Origin: JAOADN01 sp049323795 | GTDB lineage: Bacteria > Pseudomonadota > Alphaproteobacteria > Rhodobacterales > Rhodobacteraceae | Direction of reading: 5' to 3' | Length of the DNA: 32,056 nt | NCBI GenBank assembly: GCA_049323795.1 | Contig: JBMOOH010000014.1 | Span: forward strand, 1 to 32,056 | Shown here: positions 1 through 8,755 of the stretch, in pieces | Position numbering within the stretch: position 1 is the first letter of the stretch | How the letters are laid out: every line of letters begins with the position of its first letter | Program-made: the position numbers and the translations under genes | The notes under the pieces: generated by a model | What the model saw: only the letters and a program-made list of their open reading frames with translations | Database searches by the model: none | What the model was told of the DNA's origin: nothing

Positions 1-1
1 C

Positions 2-127
2 GCGTCCGACATTGCGGCCCATGCCATCTGGCTGGCGGCCTACATCGCCGTGTTGGCGATCATCCTCGCGCCGCAGGGGAGCTTCCTGACGACCGGGAGC
101 GCCGGGGTTTCCCTGTCCGACCCCTGA
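2..127 (+). CDS. C-terminal end of a membrane protein (partial)
   Basis: Only the last 41 codons are inside the window, ending in TGA at 125-127. The readable part holds one strongly hydrophobic stretch (IWLAAYIAVLAIILAP) followed by a short polar tail, so this is probably the last transmembrane helix of an integral membrane protein. The frame is open to the left edge. The family cannot be named from this fragment. It converges on lpdA, leaving about 112 nt between the two stop codons. Confidence 0.5.
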   Translation, partial: ASDIAAHAIWLAAYIAVLAIILAPQGSFLTTGSAGVSLSDP

Positions 128-239
128 GGCCGCAGCCGCGCGTCGCCTGCGCAGGCCGCTTCGCCCCGCCGGCTTTGCCGATGGCAGTCGCCGCCCCGGC
201 ATGGCGGACGGGCCGGACATCGGACGCACCTGCGCCGGG

Positions 240-1634
240 TCAGATGTGCAGCGCGCGGCCGTAGGCGTCGAGCACGGCCTCGTGCATCATCTCGGAGAGC
301 GTGGGATGCGGGAACACCGTTTCCATGAGCTCCGCCTCGGTCGTTTCCAGCGTCCGCCCCACGACATAGCCCTGGATCAGCTCGGTGACTTCCGCGCCGA
401 CCATGTGGGCGCCCAGAAGCTCGCCGGTCTTGGCGTCGAACACCGTCTTGATCATCCCCTCGGGTTCGCCGAGCGCGATGGCCTTGCCGTTGCCGATGAA
501 GGGGAAGCGGCCGACCTTGACGGTGTAGCCCGCTTCCTTGGCCCCGGCCTCGGTCAGGCCGACCGAGGCCACCTGCGGGTGGCAGTAGGTGCATCCGGCG
601 ATCGAGTTCGGCCTGATCGGGTGCGGGTGCTGCCCGGCGATCAGTTCGGCGACCATGACGCCTTCGTGGGATGCCTTGTGGGCAAGCCACGGCGCGCCCG
701 CGATGTCGCCGATGGCGTAAAGCCCCTCGACCCCGGTGCGGCAGTAGGCGTCGGTGACGACATGGGTGCGGTCCACCTTCACGCCCAGCGCCTCCAGCCC
801 GAGGTTCTCGACATTGCCGACGATGCCCACGGCGGAAATCACGGTGTCGAACACCTGCGTCCCGACCTTGCCGTTCTGCTCGATATGGGCCGTCACGCTG
901 TCCCCGGCGCGGTCGAGCCTCTTCACGACCGCCTTCTCGAGGATCGTCATGCCCTGCTTGACGAACTGCTTCTTCGCGAAGGCGCTGATCTCGGCATCCT
1001 CGACCGGCAGGATGCGGTCGAGCACCTCGACGACGGTCGTCTTCGCGCCGAGCGTGTTGAAGAACGACGCGAACTCGATCCCGATGGCGCCCGAGCCGAT
1101 GACGAGCAGGTTCTGCGGCATCCGCGGCGCGACGAGCGCGTGCTTGTAGGACCAGACGCGGTCGCCGTCGGCCTCGAGCCCCGGCAGTTCGCGGGCGCGG
1201 GCGCCGGTCGCAAGCACGATGGACCTGGCTTCAAGTTCCTCGGTCCCCTTGTCCGTCCTGACGCTGACCTTGCCCCTGGCGGCAAGCGTCGCGGTGCCCA
1301 TGAAGACGGTGATCCGGTTCTTCTTCATCAGGAAGCCGATGCCGGTGGACAGCTGCTTGGCCACCCCGCGCGAGCGGGCGATGACGGCGGGCAGGTCATA
1401 GCCGATCCCGTCGGCCTTCAGCCCGAACTCCCCGGCGCGGTGCATCAGGTGGAAGACCTCGGCCGAGCGCAGCAGCGCCTTCGTCGGGATGCAGCCCCAG
1501 TTGAGGCAGATGCCGCCGAGATGCTCGCGTTCGACGATGGCGACGCTGAGGCCCAGCTGTGCGCCCCGGATCGCCGCGACGTAGCCGCCGGGGCCCGCAC
1601 CGATCACGATCATGTCGAAGGTCTTGGCCGCCAT
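240..1634 (-). CDS. lpdA: Dihydrolipoyl dehydrogenase (E3)
   Basis: This FAD-dependent enzyme re-oxidises dihydrolipoamide of 2-oxoacid dehydrogenase or glycine cleavage complexes with NAD+ in the cytoplasm. The 464-residue product has an N-terminal dinucleotide-binding motif (GAGPGG, about residues 12-17) and the redox-active disulfide Cys43/Cys48 in CLNWGCIPTK. A second NAD-binding GSGAIGIEF motif lies mid-protein. The dimer-interface catalytic pair His443/Glu448 sits in HPTLSE near the C terminus. The ATG at 1634 is preferred over one 30 nt upstream because GGGAGGG lies just before it. It is last in a leftward gene series and is not beside E1/E2 genes here, so which complex it serves cannot be told. 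Confidence 0.95.
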   Translation of the reverse strand: MAAKTFDMIVIGAGPGGYVAAIRGAQLGLSVAIVEREHLGGICLNWGCIPTKALLRSAEVFHLMHRAGEFGLKADGIGYDLPAVIARSRGVAKQLSTGIGFLMKKNRITVFMGTATLAARGKVSVRTDKGTEELEARSIVLATGARARELPGLEADGDRVWSYKHALVAPRMPQNLLVIGSGAIGIEFASFFNTLGAKTTVVEVLDRILPVEDAEISAFAKKQFVKQGMTILEKAVVKRLDRAGDSVTAHIEQNGKVGTQVFDTVISAVGIVGNVENLGLEALGVKVDRTHVVTDAYCRTGVEGLYAIGDIAGAPWLAHKASHEGVMVAELIAGQHPHPIRPNSIAGCTYCHPQVASVGLTEAGAKEAGYTVKVGRFPFIGNGKAIALGEPEGMIKTVFDAKTGELLGAHMVGAEVTELIQGYVVGRTLETTEAELMETVFPHPTLSEMMHEAVLDAYGRALHI

Positions 1635-1709
1635 GCTTCCCTCCCGCAGAGACTGGTTTGGCATTAAACTGTTTCCGCCGGTCCTGCCAGCCAGCCCGGC
1701 GAAGCCCTG

Positions 1710-2294
1710 TCATGCGCTGTCTTCATGACGCGCCTTCACCTTGCGGACCATGGCCCCGTAGCCGCCTTCGTCGATGAACGCCCGCTCTGCGGGCGTCGTG
1801 TTGCGGCCGAGCGCCGCGTTGCGAAAGGGGAACCGGCCGAAGATGCGGATGATCTCGCGGTGCGCCTCGGCGTGAAGCCGGTTTTCCCTGTCGGTCAGCC
1901 GGTCGCGCATCAGGGCGACGCTGCGGTCCTGGTCGGCGGGGTCCTCGCTGTGCTCGAAGGGCAGATAGAAGAACTGCCGCTGGGGTTCGGGGATCCTGAG
2001 GTCGTGGCCGGCCGCGATGGCCCCGGTTGCCATGGCCCGGGCGGCGGCGTCGGTGGCGAAGGACCGCGGATCGCCCCGGAACATGTTGCGCGGGAACTGG
2101 TCGGTCAGGATCAGGTAGGCGAGCGCCCCCCCGGGCGTCGCGCCCCAGTCTGTCAGCCCGCCTGCCCGCGCCTTTTCCCACAGCGCCAGAAAGCGGGCGC
2201 GGCAGTCCTCGTCCACCGCCGCGACAGGGGTGTACCAGCCGTCCTCGCCCACCGTGTCGATCCAGAACGACAGGATGGCGCCGATCTCGTCCAT
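1710..2294 (-). CDS. DUF924 family protein
   Basis: This 194-residue soluble protein matches the DUF924 family, recognised by LTDQFPRNMFRG (around residues 64-75), the YLPFEHSED block, and FGRFPFRN followed by the NTTPAE segment near the C terminus. The family is predicted to be alpha-helical and TPR-like, and no biochemical role is established. Length is typical and the gene looks intact. It lies 60 nt downstream of the MFS gene and 75 nt upstream of lpdA on the same strand, so co-transcription is possible but not shown. Confidence 0.85.
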   Translation of the reverse strand: MDEIGAILSFWIDTVGEDGWYTPVAAVDEDCRARFLALWEKARAGGLTDWGATPGGALAYLILTDQFPRNMFRGDPRSFATDAAARAMATGAIAAGHDLRIPEPQRQFFYLPFEHSEDPADQDRSVALMRDRLTDRENRLHAEAHREIIRIFGRFPFRNAALGRNTTPAERAFIDEGGYGAMVRKVKARHEDSA

Positions 2295-2354
2295 CGCGGT
2301 GTCCTCCTCGGCGGGCAGCGTGGCAGGATCGGACCGGGTTGGCTAGGGGGCCCG

Positions 2355-3605
2355 TCAGGCGCCCTGGGCGGGGCGCGGATGTGTCCGGTTCTCCATCGCC
2401 GCCTCGACGGCGAGCGAGGAGGCGGCGGGCGAAAGGATGGCGGTCGAGCACGGCTCGACCATCGCGTCCTCGACATTCCGTCGGGTCATCCGCCACGCCG
2501 CGTAGAGCGCCAGAAGGCCGAAGAGGACGGCGATGACGAGGAAGAAGCCGTTCGGCCCGACCCGTGCCATCGCCCAGCCGGTGACGATCGGTCCGCCGAT
2601 CGCGCCGAGGCCGTTGATGAAGATGAGCCCGGCCGAGGCCGCGGCCATCTCGCGGTTTTCGAGGAAGTCGTTCGTGTAGGCGAGGAGGAGCGAGTAGAGC
2701 GGGTTCGAGATGCCGCCGGTGATCGCCCCCACCGCGCAGAGGAGCACGAAGTTCCAGCTCAGGAAGGGCAGCAGCGTCACGACGGCGCCGACCGCGGCAA
2801 GGACGAGGATCAGGGGGCGGCGGCCCAGCCTGTCCGAGGCGAAGCCGAGCGGGTACTGGAAGACGAGCCCGCCGACATAGACCGCGGCCACGAAGATCGA
2901 GATGCGGGTGACGGAGAGGCCGATCTCGGACCCCCAGACCGAGGCCATGCCGAACTGCGCGGAGAACACCCCGCCAAGCAGGAACATCCCCACGCAGCCG
3001 AGCGGCGAGGCGCGGTAGAGCTTGGCGAAGGACAGCCTCTCGGTGCGCTCGAACGCGGGGGCGGGCGCGTCGGAGAGCAGGATCGGCATGAAGGCGAGCG
3101 AGACGAGGACGGACGGTATGGCAAAGAGCGTGAAATCGCCGGGATCGGCCGTGTTGAGAAGCCCCTGCGCTGCGATGATCCCGAGCATCTGGACGATCAT
3201 GTAGAGCGACAGGGCCTGCCCGCGGGTCTCGTTCGTCGATGTGTTGTTGAGCCAGCTCTCGGTCGTGATGTAGATGCCCGAGAAGCAGAACCCGATGACA
3301 ATCCGCAGGACGATCCAGGCCCATGGGTCGGGGGCAACGGGGTAGAGTACCAGAACGGCTGAAATCAGCGATCCCAGTGCCGAGAAGACGCGGACATGGC
3401 CCACCCGGCGGATCAGTTCGGGCGTCATCCGCGAGCCGAACAGGAAGCCGATGAAATAGGCGGACATGACGTAGGACATCTCGGTCGTCGAGAAGCCCTC
3501 GATCCGGCCGCGGATGCCCAGAAGCGTGCCCTGGATGCCGTTGCCGAGCATGAGGAGCATGACGCCGAGCAGAAGCGCCCATGAATTTGCGAGAACCCTG
3601 AGCAT
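2355..3605 (-). CDS. MFS transporter (YcaD-like)
   Basis: The 416-residue product has about twelve hydrophobic segments in two halves, as in major facilitator superfamily carriers. The loop between helices 2 and 3 reads GSRMTPELIRRVGHVRVF, and its second-half counterpart is FASDRLGRRPLIL, which matches the MFS motif A well. The TESWLNN segment after helix 4 resembles the YcaD branch of predicted transporters. The substrate is unknown. The last 45 or so residues are a hydrophilic cytoplasmic tail. The ATG at 3605 follows a 190-nt spacer that carries two inverted repeats and separates the gene from queA. Confidence 0.85.
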   Translation of the reverse strand: MLRVLANSWALLLGVMLLMLGNGIQGTLLGIRGRIEGFSTTEMSYVMSAYFIGFLFGSRMTPELIRRVGHVRVFSALGSLISAVLVLYPVAPDPWAWIVLRIVIGFCFSGIYITTESWLNNTSTNETRGQALSLYMIVQMLGIIAAQGLLNTADPGDFTLFAIPSVLVSLAFMPILLSDAPAPAFERTERLSFAKLYRASPLGCVGMFLLGGVFSAQFGMASVWGSEIGLSVTRISIFVAAVYVGGLVFQYPLGFASDRLGRRPLILVLAAVGAVVTLLPFLSWNFVLLCAVGAITGGISNPLYSLLLAYTNDFLENREMAAASAGLIFINGLGAIGGPIVTGWAMARVGPNGFFLVIAVLFGLLALYAAWRMTRRNVEDAMVEPCSTAILSPAASSLAVEAAMENRTHPRPAQGA

Positions 3606-3638
3606 GACGCCTCCGACCGAATCCCTGCCCGTCCCTGG

Positions 3639-3684
3639 CGCCTGTCAGACAAAAGTGGACTCCGGTTTTGTCGAGAGACAGGCG
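3639..3684. repeat. Nested inverted repeat upstream of the MFS gene
   Basis: CGCCTGTC (3639-3646) pairs with GACAGGCG (3677-3684). Inside it, GACAAAA (3648-3654) pairs with TTTTGTC (3666-3672) around an 11-nt centre. The arms differ by a short internal bulge. It lies 34 nt upstream of the MFS start codon, so it could be an operator or leader hairpin, or an end left by a mobile element. The sequence alone does not decide. Confidence 0.6.
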
Positions 3685-3695
3685 GCCACCAGGAA

Positions 3696-3741
3696 GCTAG
3701 AGCGTTTCCGACGCTTCTGTCTGCGTCGGAAACGCTCTAGC
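3696..3741. repeat. Perfect 19-bp inverted repeat (palindromic element)
   Basis: The arm GCTAGAGCGTTTCCGACGC (3696-3714) is followed by an 8-nt loop (TTCTGTCT) and its exact reverse complement (3723-3741). It sits 54 nt past the queA stop codon. No T-run follows on either strand, so it is not a classic intrinsic terminator. It could be a Rho-assisted terminator or mRNA 3'-end stabiliser, or one copy of a dispersed palindromic repeat. Confidence 0.8.
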
Positions 3742-3795
3742 GCCCCGCCGGCGGATCCCGCAAGGCGGGATGCGACCCTTGGGCGTGGTCGCGCG

Positions 3796-4842
3796 TCAGG
3801 GTATCAGAAGCGAGCCGTCGCCGTAGGAAAAGAAGCGGTACCGCTCGCGGATGGCGTGGTCATAGATCCGCAGGATGCGCTCGCGGCCCATCAGCGCCGA
3901 GACGAGCATCATCAGCGTCGATTTCGGCAGGTGGAAGTTCGTCATCAGGGCGTCCGCGACCCGGAAGCGGAATCCGGGATAGACGAAGATGTCGGTGCGT
4001 CCCTCGAAGGCGGCGATCCGCCCCGAAGAGGCGGCGCTTTCGATCAGCCGGAGCGCGGTCGTGCCGACCGGAATGACGCGCCCGCCCGCGGCCTTCGTGC
4101 GCGCGATCTCCGCCGCCGCCGCGGGCGTGACGCGACCCCATTCGGCGTGCATCCGGTGCGAGGTCACGTCCTCGACCTTCACCGGCAGGAAGGTGCCCGC
4201 GCCGACATGCAGCGTGACCTCTGTGAAGGCGATTCCCGCCTCCGTCAGTGCGGCAAGCAGCGGGGCATCGAAGTGGAGAGAGGCGGTCGGAGCAGCGACC
4301 GCACCCGGGTGGCGGGCGAAGACGGTCTGATAGTCCGTGCGGTCCCGCTCGTCGGGGGCGCGGAGGCGGGCTATGTAGGGGGGAAGCGGCATCTGTCCGG
4401 CGCGCTCGATCGCATGGTCGAGCGCGTCGCCGCCGAGGTTGAAGGACAGCTCGACCCCGCCCTCGGACAGGCTCTCCACCGTGGCGGCAAGGTCGTCGTC
4501 GATGACGATGTCGTCCCCCCGCGCAAGCTTTCTCTGCGGCTTCACGAGCGCCGACCAGCGCCCGTCCGGACGGGGATCGGTCAGCGTGATCTCGATCCGC
4601 GCGACGGCGGGCCCCTGGCCTGTCGCCCGCGTCCGGCGTCCGGTCAGCCGGGCGGGGATCACGCGGGTGTTGTTGAGGATCAGCCGGTCGCCGGGGCGCA
4701 GGATATCGGGAAGCTCGCGCACGATGCGGTCCGCGATCCGGTCCCCTTCGGCCAGAAGCAGGCGGGCCGAACTGCGCGGATCGGCCGGCCGAGTTGCGAC
4801 GAGCTCGGGCGGGAGGGCGAAATCGAAGTCGGAGAGCTTCAT
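3796..4842 (-). CDS. queA: tRNA preQ1(34) S-adenosylmethionine ribosyltransferase-isomerase
   Basis: QueA transfers and isomerises the ribosyl moiety of SAM onto preQ1 at tRNA position 34, giving epoxyqueuosine in the queuosine pathway. The 348-residue protein begins MKLSDFDFALPPELVA and contains the family blocks RDRTDYQTVF, GAVAAPTASLHF, HVGAGTFLPV and FHLPKSTLMMLVSALMG. Length is normal. The start codon overlaps the stop of the preceding YhdP-like gene as ATGA, so the two are almost certainly translated from one transcript. No tgt or other queuosine gene is in the window. Confidence 0.96.
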   Translation of the reverse strand: MKLSDFDFALPPELVATRPADPRSSARLLLAEGDRIADRIVRELPDILRPGDRLILNNTRVIPARLTGRRTRATGQGPAVARIEITLTDPRPDGRWSALVKPQRKLARGDDIVIDDDLAATVESLSEGGVELSFNLGGDALDHAIERAGQMPLPPYIARLRAPDERDRTDYQTVFARHPGAVAAPTASLHFDAPLLAALTEAGIAFTEVTLHVGAGTFLPVKVEDVTSHRMHAEWGRVTPAAAAEIARTKAAGGRVIPVGTTALRLIESAASSGRIAAFEGRTDIFVYPGFRFRVADALMTNFHLPKSTLMMLVSALMGRERILRIYDHAIRERYRFFSYGDGSLLIP

Positions 4843-7800
4843 GGCGTCAGTTTCGGCGGCGGGGCCCGGAAAAGCTCCCGGAACAGCCCGGGCGTAAGGA
4901 TCGACAGTGGATTGACCGAGATCTTCGGACCGTCGGTCGGCCCCGAGATGCGGTAGTTGAACCCGAACAGGCCCTCGCGGCTTTTCGAGAAGATGCGTCC
5001 CAGTCCGTTGAAGAGGTAGACGGGCGAGATCGTGCCGCGCAGGTCCACCATGCCGCGTGCGGTGTCCACAAGACCCGCCGCCGACACCCCGAGCGATGCG
5101 CCGATCGCCGATCCCTGGGTGATTTCGACCGCGCCCGGCTGGACACGGAACTGCCCTGCGACATCGGAGAAGACGATGCCGCTGCCGTTGAGCTGCTCGA
5201 TCAGGCCGACGACCGAGACCGCGCCCAGAAGCTCGGCGAGGACCGGCGCGTTGACCACGCGGATATTCTTGACGGTCAGTTCGCCGTCGTAGCGTCCGGC
5301 TTCCCCGGTCGGACGCAGGGTCGCCTCGAGCCGGCCCCCGCGGGCACGGGTGAAGATGCCGCCCGCCCGGAACACCGCGCCCGCATCCTCCGAGCGAATG
5401 CGGAAGCCCGTTCCGTTCGTGAGCGGCGCCGCCGTTCCGGTGATCGGGGCCTCGGCGTTCACCAGCGCGCCGAAGGTGCCGCTGAAGCCGCCGGCCGTCG
5501 AGAAGCTGCCGCGGAAACCGGTCAGATCCAGACCGTCGGTGATCGTCAGCCGGTCGAGCGCCACATCGAGCGGAATGCCTCTGCCGGCGCCGCCGAAGTC
5601 CGCCCGGCGCAGGTCGGCGCGCCCGCCCAAGACCGAAAGCTTAACGCCTTCGCCGGGGGCGCCGGCGAGGAGCGCCGCCGCGCCATCGAACCAGCCGCCG
5701 ACGCGGATCTGTGGAAGATCCACACGGTCGAGACGCCCATCCTCGGCGAGGGTGACGCTTCCCGTCAGCGCCAGCCCCGGCGCATCGAGCGTCATCTCCT
5801 CGATCTTCGCCGGCCTGCCGAGCGTGCCGTGCGCGGTGAACCGGGCCTTAGCGGTGGCCGGCTTCGTCCATCCGAGGCCCGGGATCGCCAGCGTCACCCT
5901 CTCGAGACCGGACACGAGCGAGAACCGCGTCGCCTGCCCGCGGGCGAGGTCGAGCACCACGTCGGCTATTCCCTCGCCCCGGAGCGAACCGGGCGGCAGC
6001 AGGATGGAAAACGCATCGAGGAACCTCTGCGACAGCTCGACGCCCGCCTCGACACGGCTGCGTCCGGCCGAGCCGGGGCCGAAGTCCTGACGCCACGTGC
6101 CACGGAAGCGGACACCCGACAGGGTGCCCTCGCCACCGATCTCGATGCCGCCCGGGTTGGCGCGGACCGTCAGGCTGCGCGCCGCGAAGGGCCGTCCCGG
6201 CACCAGCGTTTCGCTCGTCACGTCGGTCAGTTCGCCCTCGACGTCGAAATCGACGTCGCCCGGGGCGATCCGGCCGTCAAGCGCAAAGCCGAGCCGCGTG
6301 GCGATCCGGGCACGCCCGGCGGCCGCTGTCACCGGCTGCCCGGCCCGGGTCAGGAAGCGGAACGGCGGTTCGTCGAGCAGGGCGAGCGCGGCGGTGATCG
6401 AGCTTTCGGTGCGCAGATCCACCTTGGCCATCGCCGGTTTCCTGCGGATGTCGGGAACGGTCAGGACCGAGCCGGCCACATTCACCGGTCCGCCCTGCGG
6501 CGCGTCCAGCCGGCCCTCGTCCAGCACCATCGTGTAGACGTTGTCGAAGATCGTCGCGCGCCCCGCCCCGGCCCGGACCGGCGGCAGGGTGCGCAGGACC
6601 GCCACATCCGCATCGCGGAAGTCATAGCCGAACGCAAGGCGCGGTTCCTGCCCGGGTGCGGTGCGGACAGCCCCGTGCACCTCGGACAGAAGGCCCGCCG
6701 AGACGTTGCGCGCGAACCACTGGCGCGTCTTCGGGACAAGCCCGAGCGGCCAGAGCGCCAGAAGGCGGCTGCTCTCGATCCTGTCCACCGACAGATCGAG
6801 GGCCAGCGTCCAGCCGCCTTCGCCCGCCGAGGCGGTGCCCTTTCCGACGATCCGGCTCTGGCTGTCGGACAGCGAAACCTGGCCGATGCGTATCCTGAAG
6901 GGAGCGAAGTCCAGCTTGAAGTCGAGCGCGCCCCGGGCGAACTCGACCGGGTTGTCGAACAGGCCGGCCGGGTCGGCGCGGATGCGCGACAGGGCCACCT
7001 GGCCGACGAGCGCTGTCGGAAATCCGGTCTCGAGTCCCTTCAGCCAGGCCTTTGCGGTGGCCGAGACCTTCAGCGTGGTGCTGTCGATCTCGAGCCCGTC
7101 GAGCGCCAGCGCGCCCGTCACCGGGTCGTAATCCATGGCGAGCCTTGCGCGCTCGAAGGCGAGCGGCTCGGCCGACGCGTCGGGGCGGAGCGCTCCGCGC
7201 CCGATGTCGAGCGTCGCCGCAAGACGGTCGACGCGGCCTTCGGCAGTGACGCCCGAGCGGAAAGTGCCCGAGATCGGCGCGTCGAACACACCGAGCCAGG
7301 CGAAACCCGGCGACTGCGCGGCCAGCGTCCTTGCCCGGATGCCGGTGAGGCGGGCATCGAGCCGCGCCTCGGGCGAGCCCTTGAAGGTCGTGAAGTCAAG
7401 CTCGGCCCGGCCCGGCGCAGCCCCCGGCGCCGCCAGGTTGAAGCCCAGCGCGAAATGGAGCGCACGCCCGGTCTGCTCGAACGTCATCGATCCGTCCGCG
7501 ATCTCGACGGACTGTCCGGCACGTTCGTCGTCCAGACGGATGGCCAGGCCCGTCACCTCGATGCGCGCGAGCGCGGCCAGCCCCGGCGTCTCGAACGCCT
7601 TCTCGACGGCGGCAAGCATGTCCGAGGGAGTGAGCGCGGCAGGCAGGTCCCCCCCGCCCGCTGCCGGGGGAATGTCGAGCCGCCCGTCCGGCAGCCGCCG
7701 CAGGGCCACCGATACGCCGGCGACACGCACCACCCTCGGCTCCAGCCGGCCCGTGAGAAGCGCCGCGGGACCGAAGACGGCGCGCACGTCCGGCAGCAGG

Positions 7801-8156
7801 GCAAGCCGTGCTCCGGACGGAGAATAGAGCGTCACGTCGGTCAGTCGGACGCGCGGCACGAAACTGTCGTCCACGATCGCCCGGATGCCGCCGATGGACA
7901 GGCGGACCCGTCCGCCGAGTGCGGCGTTGACCCGCTGTTCGATCTGCGACACCACCCACTGCGGGGCGGGCAAGGGCCGTCCGGTCACCGCAAGGCCGGC
8001 GAAGACGGCGGCCGCCAGCACCAAGAGCGTTGCGACGAAGAGCCGGAGCGGGCCCGACCACCACCTCGGCCGGCGCCGGTGACGGCGCGCGGCCCGCCGC
8101 GCCGGCCGCGTCGGCGGGCCGGGGGGATCCTGCTGTTCGTCGGTCTCGGTGCTCAT
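4839..8156 (-). CDS. AsmA/YhdP-like (DUF3971) envelope protein
   Basis: This 1105-residue protein has a basic cytoplasmic N terminus, one transmembrane anchor at about residues 37-57, and a very long periplasmic region of repeating beta-strand character. The C-terminal part (VYLFNGLGRIFSKSREGLFGF and a following SGPTDGPKISVNP) matches the AsmA-like C-terminal region of YhdP/DUF3971 proteins. Members of this group (YhdP, TamB, YdbH) are known in E. coli to support phospholipid transport between inner and outer membrane, and the same role is inferred here. It overlaps queA by 4 nt and is divergent from bcp. The ATG at 8156 fits the anchor topology. Confidence 0.85.
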   Translation of the reverse strand: MSTETDEQQDPPGPPTRPARRAARRHRRRPRWWSGPLRLFVATLLVLAAAVFAGLAVTGRPLPAPQWVVSQIEQRVNAALGGRVRLSIGGIRAIVDDSFVPRVRLTDVTLYSPSGARLALLPDVRAVFGPAALLTGRLEPRVVRVAGVSVALRRLPDGRLDIPPAAGGGDLPAALTPSDMLAAVEKAFETPGLAALARIEVTGLAIRLDDERAGQSVEIADGSMTFEQTGRALHFALGFNLAAPGAAPGRAELDFTTFKGSPEARLDARLTGIRARTLAAQSPGFAWLGVFDAPISGTFRSGVTAEGRVDRLAATLDIGRGALRPDASAEPLAFERARLAMDYDPVTGALALDGLEIDSTTLKVSATAKAWLKGLETGFPTALVGQVALSRIRADPAGLFDNPVEFARGALDFKLDFAPFRIRIGQVSLSDSQSRIVGKGTASAGEGGWTLALDLSVDRIESSRLLALWPLGLVPKTRQWFARNVSAGLLSEVHGAVRTAPGQEPRLAFGYDFRDADVAVLRTLPPVRAGAGRATIFDNVYTMVLDEGRLDAPQGGPVNVAGSVLTVPDIRRKPAMAKVDLRTESSITAALALLDEPPFRFLTRAGQPVTAAAGRARIATRLGFALDGRIAPGDVDFDVEGELTDVTSETLVPGRPFAARSLTVRANPGGIEIGGEGTLSGVRFRGTWRQDFGPGSAGRSRVEAGVELSQRFLDAFSILLPPGSLRGEGIADVVLDLARGQATRFSLVSGLERVTLAIPGLGWTKPATAKARFTAHGTLGRPAKIEEMTLDAPGLALTGSVTLAEDGRLDRVDLPQIRVGGWFDGAAALLAGAPGEGVKLSVLGGRADLRRADFGGAGRGIPLDVALDRLTITDGLDLTGFRGSFSTAGGFSGTFGALVNAEAPITGTAAPLTNGTGFRIRSEDAGAVFRAGGIFTRARGGRLEATLRPTGEAGRYDGELTVKNIRVVNAPVLAELLGAVSVVGLIEQLNGSGIVFSDVAGQFRVQPGAVEITQGSAIGASLGVSAAGLVDTARGMVDLRGTISPVYLFNGLGRIFSKSREGLFGFNYRISGPTDGPKISVNPLSILTPGLFRELFRAPPPKLTP

Positions 8157-8293
8157 GCGGTGCGATACTGGGTCCGGGTCCGGAGGCCGCTCCTGCCGGG
8201 CGGGATGCCGGACGGCGTCCTCCCTGCTCCCTTTAACTTTGTGCGCGACGGATTAAAACACCACGAGGACCTCAGGCAGGAAGGACGCTTCAC

Positions 8294-8755
8294 ATGATCG
8301 ACGTCGGCGGAAAGGCCCCGGACTTCACGCTTCCCCGGGACGGCGGGGGCACGTTCTCGCTGTCGGGAGCGGCGGGATCCAAGGTCGTGCTCTATTTCTA
8401 TCCCAGGGACGACACACCCGGCTGCACGACCGAGGCGATCGACTTCACCCGGCTGAAGGACGGATTCGCCGCCGCGGGCACCGTCGTCGTCGGGGTCTCG
8501 AAGGACAGCGTGAAGAACCACGACAGGTTTTGCCGCAAGCATGGGCTGGGCATCATCCTCGCCTCGGACGAGAATTCGGATGTCTGCGAGCGCTATGGCG
8601 TCTGGGTCGGGAAGAGCATGTACGGCAAGACCTACATGGGCGTCGAACGGACGACCGTGCTGATCGATGCGGCCGGCAGGATCGCCCGCATCTGGCCCAA
8701 GGTGAAGGTGCCCGGCCACGCCGACGAGGTTCTGGCCGCCGCGAAGGCGCTGTGA
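8294..8755 (+). CDS. bcp: Thioredoxin-dependent peroxiredoxin, Bcp/PrxQ type
   Basis: It reduces hydrogen peroxide and organic peroxides with thioredoxin as reductant, in the cytoplasm. The 153-residue protein has the peroxidatic Cys44 in YPRDDTPGCT. The residue five positions later, which is the resolving Cys in E. coli Bcp, is Ile here. Cys80 (DRFCRKHG), 36 residues after Cys44, has the spacing of the alpha-3 resolving cysteine described for some PrxQ enzymes; Cys98 is a further cysteine. AGGAAGGA precedes the ATG. The stop codon overlaps the GTG of the next gene (GTGA), which suggests translational coupling with the DUF455 protein. Confidence 0.93.
   Translation: MIDVGGKAPDFTLPRDGGGTFSLSGAAGSKVVLYFYPRDDTPGCTTEAIDFTRLKDGFAAAGTVVVGVSKDSVKNHDRFCRKHGLGIILASDENSDVCERYGVWVGKSMYGKTYMGVERTTVLIDAAGRIARIWPKVKVPGHADEVLAAAKAL

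Noticed and set aside
201..1667. Long + strand open frame opposite lpdA
   Set aside because: It is a mirror of the lpdA codon bias in high-GC DNA: His/Asp/Arg-rich with no family motif, while lpdA on the other strand has every catalytic motif.
4794..8297. 1167-codon + strand open frame opposite the YhdP-like gene
   Set aside because: Its composition is Arg/Asp/Glu/Gly-rich and low in hydrophobic residues, as for antisense GC-rich frames. The opposite strand has a membrane anchor and a recognisable AsmA-like C terminus.
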